Below, piece after piece: positions 6,723-13,295 of a DNA stretch of 22,837 nucleotides (the stretch's first letter is position 1; each line of letters begins with the position of its first letter). The stretch covers positions 1 through 22,837 of the forward strand of contig UQXT01000026.1 of assembly GCA_900545075.1 (NCBI GenBank), in the 5' to 3' direction. Both the position numbers and the translations under genes were made by a program. A model generated the notes under the pieces. The model saw nothing but the letters and a program-made list of their open reading frames with translations, did no database searches and was not told the origin of the DNA. This DNA comes from an uncultured Collinsella sp. (GTDB taxonomy: Bacteria > Actinomycetota > Coriobacteriia > Coriobacteriales > Coriobacteriaceae).

Positions 6723-7580
6723 ATGAAATACCAGAAGTCGTGGATATCCATCAACGAACAGATAGCACTATTGACAGAAAACAAGGGTCTTAAGTGCTCC
6801 GATCAAAGCAAACTCGAGCGAGCTTTGGTCGAAGTCGGCTACTACAGGCTGTCGGCCTACTGGTTTCCCTACAAAACCAAATGCAAGTCCGGGATTACCA
6901 TCTTTCGCGAAGGCACGACATTCGAAACCATCATCTGCACGTATGAATTTGACCGAGCCCTCCGGCAGTTAATGTTTGATGCGGTCGGCAGAATTGAGAT
7001 CTACCTCAGAAGCAGAATTGCCTATCTTGCCTCTGAAGAATGCGGGCCTTTCTGTTACCCAGATGTCGCCATAACGAGGCTCAAGAGAGAATTCTCTGCT
7101 GCAAAGAAAAACGAACAGTACATTAAACATTTTGTGGCCAAATATGGTGACGAGCAGGAGCTGCCGCCCTATTGGATGATGGTGGAATGCGTCACGATGG
7201 GCACGATTGAACTGCTTTATTCTGAAATGTCACCACAAACGAAAGCAACAATTGCAAACGAGTTTGGCGTGAGAGTTCCCATCCTCAAGAATTGGATTTC
7301 TGTACTCCGCGTCTCCAGAAATGCTTGCTGTCATCACTCTAGAGTTTGGAACAGAACATGGGGCGTAAAGCCCATAATTCCCAAAGCGTGGAAAGGATTT
7401 CAAGGCTCCAACGACAAGACCTTTGCCGTCTTAGCCGTTCTTTACTACATGCTAGAGAGCATTGGCGAATCGGCCCAATGGCGGCACAACCTTGAAGAGT
7501 TAATCACGAAGTTCAGCGACATTCCGCTAGAAAAAGTCGGCTTTTGCAAAATCTGGCGCGAGACGGCTCCGTGGGCGTAG
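6723..7580 (+). CDS. Abi_2 (AbiD/AbiF-like) abortive infection HEPN protein
   Basis: This is a 285-aa soluble protein. The N terminus (KSWISINEQIALL, then EVGYYRLSAYWFPYK at about 37-51), the YEFDRALRQLMFDAVGRIEIYLRS segment and the C-terminal HEPN motif RNACCH (Arg199-His204, R-N-x3-H) are diagnostic of the Abi_2 family. HEPN members with this motif are metal-independent RNases that stop growth during phage infection, and AbiF-type proteins have been linked to the ancestry of Cas13. The start ATG at 6723 has AGAGG (6713-6717) 5 nt upstream. That Shine-Dalgarno is complementary to the loop of the leader RNA just upstream, so expression is probably held low. Base composition is visibly more AT-rich than the biosynthetic genes nearby, suggesting acquisition. 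Toxicity and phage target are not shown by sequence. Confidence 0.88.
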   Translation: MKYQKSWISINEQIALLTENKGLKCSDQSKLERALVEVGYYRLSAYWFPYKTKCKSGITIFREGTTFETIICTYEFDRALRQLMFDAVGRIEIYLRSRIAYLASEECGPFCYPDVAITRLKREFSAAKKNEQYIKHFVAKYGDEQELPPYWMMVECVTMGTIELLYSEMSPQTKATIANEFGVRVPILKNWISVLRVSRNACCHHSRVWNRTWGVKPIIPKAWKGFQGSNDKTFAVLAVLYYMLESIGESAQWRHNLEELITKFSDIPLEKVGFCKIWRETAPWA

Positions 7581-7623
7581 CTTATTGGGTGATTTTAACT
7601 TGGCAGCGCGTCCGAAGAGCTCG

Positions 7624-7649
7624 TTCCGCCATTCAATCTCAGGGCGGAA
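7624..7649. other. Short hairpin between abi and cas9
   Basis: TTCCGCC (7624-7630) pairs with GGCGGAA (7643-7649). It lies 44 nt after the abi stop codon and has no T-run. It may be an inefficient terminator or RNA stabiliser. The rest of 7581-7818 holds another imperfect stem (GGAAACCGAT near 7688 with ATCGTTTCC near 7717) and no gene. Confidence 0.35.
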
Positions 7650-7818
7650 TCCAGTCGGGATTCAATTTCAGCAAACGGCATCATCCGGAAACCGATATGT
7701 AAGGCTGCATAAATCGTTTCCGTTTGCCTAACAAAATGACCGCTCGGCTAACAAGCTCGACCCATGTCCTCACGCGATGGTACTGTTCTCTAGAGTTCTT
7801 ATTAGAGAGGGGTGCTCC

Positions 7819-10800
7819 ATGGAGATCACCATCAATCGCGAAATTGGGAAGCTCGGACTTCCCAGGCATCTTGTGCTTGGCATGGATCCAGGAATTGCAA
7901 GCTGCGGATTCGCACTTATCGACACGGCCAATCATGAAATCCTGGATTTGGGCGTCAGATTATTTGACTCTCCAACTCATCCTAAAACGGGACAAAGCCT
8001 TGCGGTTATTCGCAGGGGCTTCCGCTCTACCCGTCGAAACATTGACCGTACCCAGGCGCGCTTGAAGCACTGTCTCCAAATCCTCAAGGCTTATGGCCTC
8101 ATCCCCCAAGACGCCACCAAAGAGTACTTCCACACCACAAAAGGCGACAAGCAGCCGCTCAAGCTTCGCGTTGATGGTCTTGACCGCCTGCTCAACGATC
8201 GCGAGTGGGCACTAGTCCTTTACTCCCTCTGCAAGCGCCGTGGATACATCCCCCACGGAGAAGGCAATCAGGACAAATCAAGCGAAGGCGGCAAGGTTCT
8301 ATCTGCCCTTGCGGCCAACAAGGAAGCAATTGCGGAGACCTCGTGCCGTACCGTTGGCGAATGGCTCGCTCAGCAGCCTCAAAGTCGCAATCGTGGCGGC
8401 AATTACGACAAGTGTGTAACGCACGCCCAGCTTATCGAAGAAACTCATATCCTATTTGATGCTCAACGCTCATTTGGCTCCAAATACGCTTCGCCGGAAT
8501 TTGAGGCCGCATATATCGAGGTTTGCGATTGGGAGCGTTCGCGCAAAGACTTCGACCGCCGCACGTATGACCTCGTTGGCCACTGTTCATACTTCCCAAC
8601 AGAAAAACGAGCTGCACGCTGCACGCTTACGAGCGAACTCGTTTCGGCCTATGGCGCACTCGGCAACATCACCATCATCCACGAAAACGGGACCTCTCGC
8701 GCCCTGAGCGCTACGGAGCGTGATAAGTGCATTGCAATCCTGTTCTCGTGCGAGCCAATTCGAGACAACAAAGATTGTGCTGTTAAATTCGGCGCCCTCA
8801 GAAAAGCGCTCGACCTTAGTTCCGGCGATTACTTTAAGGGAGTTCCAGCTGCCGACGAAAAAACGCGCGAGGTGTACAAGCCCAAGGGATGGCGCGTGCT
8901 CCGCAATACCCTCAATGCAGCCAACCCCATTCTCCTGCAGCGTTTACGCGATGACCGCAATCTCGCCGATGCCGTTATGGAGGCGGTAGCATATTCCTCG
9001 GCCCTTCCCGTACTCCAAGAGCAGCTTCAGGGGTTACCGCTCTCGGAAGCGGAGATAGAGGCGCTTTGTAGGCTTCCCTATTCATCCAAAGCTCTTAACG
9101 GCTATGGCAACCGTTCCAAAAAAGCACTCGACATGCTGCTCGATTGCCTCGAGGAGCCTGAGGTCCTCAACCTTACGCAGGCCGAAAATGACTGCGGTCT
9201 GCTGGGACTGCGCATCGCTGGCGCCCAGCTCGAGCGCTCCGATCGCCTGATGCCCTATGAGACCTGGATCGAACTTACCGGTCGGACAAATAACAATCCC
9301 GTCGTCATTCGCTCCATGTCGCAAATGCGAAAAGTGGTCAACGCCGTCTGCCGCAAGTGGGGCGTGCCAAACGAAATCCACGTTGAGCTTGATCGAGAGC
9401 TCAGATTGCCTCAGCGCGCAAAAGACGAGATTGCCAAGGCCAATAAGAAGAATGAGAAAAATCGTGAGCGCATTGCCGGGCAAATCGCTGAACTGCGTGG
9501 CTGCACGGCAGATGAGGTCACGGGCAAACAGATAGAGAAGTACCGCCTGTGGGAAGAGCAGGAATGCTTCGACCTTTACACGGGCGCTAAAATCGAAGTC
9601 GATCGCCTAATTAGCGACGACACCTACACGCAGATCGACCATATCCTGCCGTTCTCTCGCACGGGAGAAAACTCGCGCAACAACAAAGTCCTGGTCCTCG
9701 CCAAAAGCAATCAGGACAAACGCGAACAGACGCCTTACGAATGGATGTCCCACGACGGCGCGCCTTCATGGGATGCTTTTGTGCGTCGCGTTCAGGAAAA
9801 CCAGAAACTCAGCCGTCGCAAAAAGAACTTCCTGCTGGAAAAAGACCTTGATACCAAGGAAGGCGAATTCTTAGCACGCAGCTTCACCGATACTGCCTAT
9901 ATGTCACGAGAGGTATGCGCTTACCTCGCCGACTGCCTGCTGTTCCCCGATGATGGCGCAAAGGCACATGTTGTTCCTACCACTGGTAGAGCGACCGCAT
10001 GGCTGCGTCGCAGGTGGGGGCTTAACTTTGGTTCGAATGGCGAAAAAGACCGCTCGGACGATCGTCACCATGCCACCGATGCTTGTGTGATTGCAGCATG
10101 TAGTCGAAGCCTCGTGATTAAAACCGCTCGAATCAACCAAGAGACACACTGGAGCATAACCAGAGGTATGAACGAGACCCAACGCCGCGATGCCATCATG
10201 AAGGCTCTCGAAAGTGTTATGCCCTGGGAAACCTTTGCGAACGAAGTACGCGCGGCGCACGATTTCGTCGTACCCACACGCTTTGTCCCGCGCAAGGGAA
10301 AGGGCGAGCTATTTGAGCAGACGGTCTATCGTTATGCCGGCGTCAACGCACAGGGTAAAGACCTCGCTCGCAAGGCAAGCTCCGATAAGGACATCGTCAT
10401 GGGCAACGCCGTGGTGTCGGCAGACGAGAAGTCGGTCATCAAAGTGAGCGAAATGCTGTGTCTGAGGCTCTGGCATGACCCAGAGGCCAAGAAGGGGCAG
10501 GGCGCTTGGTACGCAGACCCCGTCTATAAGGCGGACATTCCTGCACTTAAGGATGGAACATATATTCCCAGAATTGCAAAGCAAAAATATGGGCGGAAGG
10601 TCTGGAAAGCCGTTCCCAATAGCGCTTTAACTCAAAAACCACTCGAAATATATCTGGGTGACCTCATTAAAGTCGGGGATAAGCTCGGTCGCTACAATGG
10701 CTACAACATTGCAACGGCCAATTGGTCCTTTGTTGACGCTCTCACGAAAAAGGAGATTGCATTCCCCTCGGTTGGAATGCTCTCAAACGAATTGCAACCG

Positions 10801-10833
10801 ATAATTATTCGCGAGAGCATTCTCGATAATTAA
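7819..10833 (+). CDS. cas9: Cas9, type II-C RNA-guided DNA endonuclease
   Basis: This is a 1004-aa protein, compact like CjCas9 and other II-C members. RuvC-I is GMDPGIASCG with catalytic Asp23. The arginine-rich bridge helix is at about 62-90 (RRGFRSTRRNIDRTQARLK). An alpha-helical REC lobe fills about 90-490. RuvC-II is IHVELDREL with Glu523. HNH is IDHILPFSRTGENSRNNKVL with Asp607, His608 and Asn622. RuvC-III is HHATDACVIA with His751 and Asp754. The C-terminal PAM-interacting region follows. All catalytic residues are present, so the nuclease should be active. Start 7819 is preceded by GAGAGGGG 6 nt upstream; an in-frame ATG at 7777 has none. TCTCTA (7787-7792) can pair with TAGAGA (7803-7808), which would partly mask that site. 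Absence of csn2 and cas4 beside cas1-cas2, plus length, assign II-C. The PAM cannot be read from the sequence. Confidence 0.97.
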   Translation: MEITINREIGKLGLPRHLVLGMDPGIASCGFALIDTANHEILDLGVRLFDSPTHPKTGQSLAVIRRGFRSTRRNIDRTQARLKHCLQILKAYGLIPQDATKEYFHTTKGDKQPLKLRVDGLDRLLNDREWALVLYSLCKRRGYIPHGEGNQDKSSEGGKVLSALAANKEAIAETSCRTVGEWLAQQPQSRNRGGNYDKCVTHAQLIEETHILFDAQRSFGSKYASPEFEAAYIEVCDWERSRKDFDRRTYDLVGHCSYFPTEKRAARCTLTSELVSAYGALGNITIIHENGTSRALSATERDKCIAILFSCEPIRDNKDCAVKFGALRKALDLSSGDYFKGVPAADEKTREVYKPKGWRVLRNTLNAANPILLQRLRDDRNLADAVMEAVAYSSALPVLQEQLQGLPLSEAEIEALCRLPYSSKALNGYGNRSKKALDMLLDCLEEPEVLNLTQAENDCGLLGLRIAGAQLERSDRLMPYETWIELTGRTNNNPVVIRSMSQMRKVVNAVCRKWGVPNEIHVELDRELRLPQRAKDEIAKANKKNEKNRERIAGQIAELRGCTADEVTGKQIEKYRLWEEQECFDLYTGAKIEVDRLISDDTYTQIDHILPFSRTGENSRNNKVLVLAKSNQDKREQTPYEWMSHDGAPSWDAFVRRVQENQKLSRRKKNFLLEKDLDTKEGEFLARSFTDTAYMSREVCAYLADCLLFPDDGAKAHVVPTTGRATAWLRRRWGLNFGSNGEKDRSDDRHHATDACVIAACSRSLVIKTARINQETHWSITRGMNETQRRDAIMKALESVMPWETFANEVRAAHDFVVPTRFVPRKGKGELFEQTVYRYAGVNAQGKDLARKASSDKDIVMGNAVVSADEKSVIKVSEMLCLRLWHDPEAKKGQGAWYADPVYKADIPALKDGTYIPRIAKQKYGRKVWKAVPNSALTQKPLEIYLGDLIKVGDKLGRYNGYNIATANWSFVDALTKKEIAFPSVGMLSNELQPIIIRESILDN

Positions 10834-10840
10834 GGCCAAT

Positions 10841-10871
10841 AGGGGCGGTTTAACTTCCAAAAATCGCCCCT
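10841..10871. terminator. Hairpin after cas9
   Basis: AGGGGCG (10841-10847) pairs with CGCCCCT (10865-10871), with further partial pairing GTTT/AAAA inside. It is 7 nt after the cas9 stop and probably ends or stabilises the cas9 message before the array. No long T-run follows. Confidence 0.45.
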
Positions 10872-10949
10872 TCCCTATATGCGTTTACCTATTTCCAATT
10901 TCCGCATTACAGCAATGTTTATGACGGGGTCTTCTGGCTGTAGCGAATC

Positions 10950-11116
10950 GCCTTGCACACACATCCTTCCGAAGGCAATAGACTTAGCTTAGCGAAATGC
11001 CCTCTGATTGTCTGGCCTTGAGCACGCGTCCTTCCCCAAGGTGATACGCTGTATCTCGCATTGACGTACAGCTCGCCATTGTCTTGAGCACGCGCCCTTC
11101 CCCAAGGTGATACGCT
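10950..11116 (+). CRISPR. Mini CRISPR array: three repeats, two 30-nt spacers
   Basis: Repeats are 11081-11116 and 11015-11050 (36 nt, two differences) and a degenerate 35-nt copy at 10950-10984. Spacers are 10985-11014 and 11051-11080, exactly 30 nt each, so the period is 65-66 as usual for type II-C. The repeat begins GTCTTGAGCACGCGCCC and ends GGTGATACGCT. The repeat 3' end TGATACGCT fits an extended -10 (TGnTAnnnT), matching the known II-C habit of transcribing each crRNA from a promoter inside the repeat. Orientation is set by the tracrRNA anti-repeat, which pairs with the plus-strand repeat. The degenerate repeat is then at the 5' end, also as reported for II-C arrays. The array lies between cas9 and cas1, not after cas2. 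The short array suggests low or recent acquisition activity, or loss of spacers. Confidence 0.88.
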
Positions 11117-11125
11117 ATGTGCGCA

Positions 11126-11156
11126 CAGAAAAGCCCCTTTAACAGGGGCTTTTCTG
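11126..11156. terminator. Terminator at the 3' end of the CRISPR array
   Basis: A perfect 12-bp stem, CAGAAAAGCCCC (11126-11137) with GGGGCTTTTCTG (11145-11156), has a 7-nt loop and starts 10 nt after the last repeat. TTT follows on the plus strand; the stem also carries A and T runs so it can work in both directions. It would define the end of the pre-crRNA. Confidence 0.75.
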
Positions 11157-11394
11157 TTTCAAGCCTCAAAAAAAGAAGACTGATTCGACCTCAGATCTAC
11201 ATCTGCGATTCATTTTTTCGAAACGAAATGCGCTGGCACGTCGCGCTTCACACAAGAAAAGAGCCGTATTCGGCACAGAGATTTATGTACTTTTCTTCAC
11301 AATCGAATCAATCCTTAGGCGAAAAATCGCTCAAAAGGACCCGCCTAAATGCTATTCATAGCTACCGTTTACGGAATACTGGCTAACACTCACC
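11157..11394. other. Non-coding stretch between array and tracrRNA terminators
   Basis: This stretch of about 240 bp holds no credible gene. It contains a small stem (CAGAT 11192-11196 with ATCTG 11201-11205, T-run at 11212-11217) and a 7-bp stem (TTAGGCG 11315-11321 with CGCCTAA 11342-11348). It is AT-rich relative to its flanks. A leader for spacer integration or remnants of lost array sequence are possible; nothing in it identifies either. Confidence 0.4.
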
Positions 11395-11395
11395 C

Positions 11396-11514
11396 AAAAA
11401 AGTTCGCCCCGCCCAATCCGAAGATTGAACGGGGGTTACTTTACGGGTAAGCCACTTAAGTGGCTCCCCTTGTCTGGAGCCGCGCCCTTCCCCAAGGTGA
11501 GCTGCTTTCGACTT
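11396..11514 (-). ncRNA. tracrRNA for the type II-C Cas9
   Basis: Read on the minus strand, the anti-repeat (11506 to 11472, 35 nt) pairs with almost the whole plus-strand CRISPR repeat; a one-base bulge and a U-C mismatch interrupt the lower stem and the match decays near the repeat 3' end. Downstream is a palindromic stem AGCCAC-TTAA-GTGGCT (about 11450-11465), then a 12-bp stem with TTCG loop (11407-11434, ends CCCCG / CGGGG) and a six-T run ending at 11396, a good intrinsic terminator. A -10 box TACAAT lies at 11526-11521, giving a start near 11514 and a length near 119 nt, normal for II-C. It is transcribed toward the array and away from cas1. The strand choice rests on the terminator: the plus-strand reading has none. 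Confidence 0.85.
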
Positions 11515-11520
11515 AGCTGT

Positions 11521-11526
11521 ATTGTA
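11521..11526 (-). promoter_or_regulatory. -10 box of the tracrRNA promoter
   Basis: TACAAT on the minus strand lies 14 nt before the anti-repeat. No convincing -35 box is seen at 17 bp; TTGTCG lies at about 21 bp. The same 48-bp gap must also carry cas1 translation signals, so the divergent tracrRNA and cas1 promoters may overlap. Confidence 0.45.
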
Positions 11527-11554
11527 ACGCTAATGCGGGAAGGTCGTCGACAAA

Positions 11555-12445
11555 ATGGCCCAACGGACAATACTTATCCAGAGCAAGGCCCACCTCTGCA
11601 TCAAGAACGGCCTATTGACAATCACCGTGGACGACCGCAGCTCCACCATTCCCCTCGAGGACATTTGGGTCGTCATCGTCGAATCCCATCGAACCACGAT
11701 GACGGTCGCCTGCATGTCGCAGCTTAACGACGCGGGAATAGACGTCATGATCTGCGGGCGCAATCATATGCCCAATGGTCTTATGCTCCCCATGGGAGCC
11801 CATTCACGCCATGCACGCATCGTCGAGGATCAGCTTGCCATGAGCCTTCCGTTTAAAAAGCAGCTTTGGAAACGAATTGTTCAGGCAAAGATACTCAACC
11901 AAGCGGCGGTTCTCACAGAAATGGGGTTGTCTACAGGCCCTCTTCCGTCTTATGCCAAAACCGTTCTTTCGGGCGACACGGACAATCGAGAAGGCGCGGC
12001 TGCCTCCGCGTACTTTAAAGCCCTCATTACCGATGGAACAAGACGTAACAGCATGCAGAGCTCCGCTCTCGACTACGGTTACAGCGTCTTGCGCGCGGGC
12101 ATCGGAAGAGCAGCCGTTGGTGGTGGATGGCTCGTATCCCAGGGGCTTCACCATCACAGCGTTTACAACGCGTTTAATCTTGTCGACGATCTTATTGAAC
12201 CGTTCCGCCCTCTCGTCGATCTAATTGTTATGAGCTACGGCGTTGCAGAGCCTTTGGGCCAGCGCGACAAAGCGTTGCTCGCCCGCGTATTTGAGCACGT
12301 CATGACTATCGACGGAAAACGTTGCGGCTGTCAGCAGTGCATAGAGACAACGCTCTCTTCACTCAGAACTGCCGTTCTCGAAAAGGATCCTAAGAGGCTG
12401 TTGTTGCCCGAGCTAAATGGGCTCGAGATGGTAACTGTTGAATAG
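11555..12445 (+). CDS. cas1: Cas1, type II CRISPR integrase
   Basis: This 296-aa protein is the metal-dependent integrase that, with Cas2, inserts new spacers. It starts MAQRTILIQSKAHLCIKNG, the usual type II Cas1 beginning. The N-terminal beta domain is at about 1-85. The helical catalytic domain has Glu146 (DNREGAAASAYF), the His199-His201 cluster (QGLHHHSVYNAFN) and DDLIEPFRP (Asp211, Asp212, Glu215), so all metal ligands are present. The Shine-Dalgarno candidate GGAAGG is rather far upstream (about 11-12 nt). cas2 follows after 9 nt, so the two are co-transcribed. The tracrRNA runs the other way just upstream. Length is normal for the family, with no truncation. Confidence 0.96.
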   Translation: MAQRTILIQSKAHLCIKNGLLTITVDDRSSTIPLEDIWVVIVESHRTTMTVACMSQLNDAGIDVMICGRNHMPNGLMLPMGAHSRHARIVEDQLAMSLPFKKQLWKRIVQAKILNQAAVLTEMGLSTGPLPSYAKTVLSGDTDNREGAAASAYFKALITDGTRRNSMQSSALDYGYSVLRAGIGRAAVGGGWLVSQGLHHHSVYNAFNLVDDLIEPFRPLVDLIVMSYGVAEPLGQRDKALLARVFEHVMTIDGKRCGCQQCIETTLSSLRTAVLEKDPKRLLLPELNGLEMVTVE

Positions 12446-12454
12446 GGAGGAGCC

Positions 12455-12772
12455 ATGAGAGTTATGAGGTTATTGGTTCTGTTCGATCTTCCAACGGGAA
12501 GCAAAGCCGAGCGTCGGCAGTATAGCGACTTTCGAAAGTTTCTGATTAACGACGGATACCATATGGAGCAGTTTTCGGTGTATTCACGCCTGTTGGTGAC
12601 TCGCGAATCCGCAGCGGCGCATATCGCTCGCCTTAAGCTGAATCTTCCAAGCGCTGGAGAGGTCACCGTTATCGAAATGACCGAAAAGCAATACGAAGAC
12701 CGAATGGTCCTTCTGAGCGAGCACAAGGAGCAGCCCGTTGAGCAGGGCGCGCAGTTAACGCTTGTGTTTTGA
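12455..12772 (+). CDS. cas2: Cas2, CRISPR adaptation subunit
   Basis: This is a 105-aa ferredoxin-fold protein that bridges two Cas1 dimers during spacer integration. The first strand MRLLVLFDLPT carries the conserved Asp11, and ERRQYSDFRKFLINDGYHMEQFSVYSRL is the typical type II Cas2 helix-strand. The ribosome binding site GGGAGG is 5 nt before the ATG at 12455. It closes the cas1-cas2 unit. No csn2, cas4 or further array follows; instead a degraded membrane-protein fragment begins at once. Confidence 0.95.
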   Translation: MRVMRLLVLFDLPTGSKAERRQYSDFRKFLINDGYHMEQFSVYSRLLVTRESAAAHIARLKLNLPSAGEVTVIEMTEKQYEDRMVLLSEHKEQPVEQGAQLTLVF

Positions 12773-13088
12773 CGTGGCCGCCTCATGCGCGCTTGACCTC
12801 CCCGGTCTTGGACGGCTTGCGGTGTTGGGCAGCGTGTTTGGCATGGTAGGCGGCGCCTTTGCCTGGTGCCTTGCCCACGCCAAGACCCTTGCGGCGCGGC
12901 TGCTCCCCAACCCCTATGTGCGCATCGCCGTTATGGGGCTTATGCTGTCAGCGATTCTGCTCGCACCCATCCTGATTGGCTGCGAAGTCTTCGGCTTTGG
13001 CAATCTGCCGATGTTCTTTATTGTCTGTGTCGTGGCTTACCTGATCAACATGGATAAGTCTATCTACGCCCTGCAGGAGCGGGCATAG
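12773..13088 (+). pseudogene. Remnant of a ClC-family chloride channel gene
   Basis: The frame running to the TAG at 13086-13088 encodes two hydrophobic pieces. The first (GSVFGMVGGAFAWCLAHAKT, then ARLLPNPYVRIAVMGLML) resembles the middle of ClC/voltage-gated chloride channels. The second (GCEVFGFGNLPMFFIVCVVAYL, then DKSIYALQERA) resembles their C-terminal end. The helices that should lie between, and the whole N-terminal half, are absent. The only ATG before the homologous part, at 12762, overlaps cas2 and has no ribosome binding site. I read it as a channel gene with 5' truncation and an internal in-frame deletion. The alternative is a real small membrane protein of about 100 residues. 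Homology is by recall of the family pattern. Confidence 0.5.
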
Positions 13089-13117
13089 ATAGATGTCCAA
13101 AGCAAGTAGTCTCAACC

Positions 13118-13255
13118 GGAAACGGCGTCCCACTCTGAGGCTGTATTCCGGGACACGGTTTCCGCTTGGAACGCCATTCGGAAAGCGCATCCCGCTTTAA
13201 AACGGAATTCCGAGACGTGGTTTCCGTCTGAGTCTCCATTCGGAAAGCGCGTCCC
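13118..13255. repeat. Five regularly spaced copies of a 14-bp motif in alternating orientation
   Basis: The motif GGAAASCGYRTCCC (approximate) occurs forward at 13118-13131, 13180-13193 and 13242-13255, and as its reverse complement at 13150-13163 and 13212-13225. Start-to-start distances are 32, 30, 32 and 30 bp, so same-strand copies recur every 62 bp. Neighbouring copies can pair into successive hairpins. Intervening sequence is also partly conserved (CCATTCGGAAAGCGC precedes two copies), so this is a diverged 62-bp tandem repeat of a palindromic unit. It ends just before the alkyltransferase gene. Confidence 0.75.
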
Positions 13256-13295
13256 GTTCTTTCACGGCGTCTTGGCTATGCAAAGTGCCCTGGCG

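Noticed and set aside
10984..11386. Short open frames across the array and the following gap (both strands)
   Set aside because: They run through CRISPR repeats or the terminator hairpin, have no ribosome binding sites and no protein-like composition.
11472..11506. A fourth CRISPR repeat downstream of the array
   Set aside because: It is 35 nt, diverged at positions that matter for the repeat-internal -10, isolated from the other repeats by more than 350 bp, and continues on the minus strand into a terminator. It is better explained as the tracrRNA anti-repeat.
12762..13088. Intact small membrane protein overlapping the end of cas2
   Set aside because: The start lacks a ribosome binding site and the sequence resembles two non-adjacent parts of a ClC channel, so a remnant is more likely. 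The alternative is kept open in the feature entry.
13118..13255. A second CRISPR array after cas2
   Set aside because: The copies alternate in orientation and the 'spacers' are themselves partly conserved, so it is a palindromic tandem repeat. The motif is unrelated to the repeat paired by the tracrRNA.
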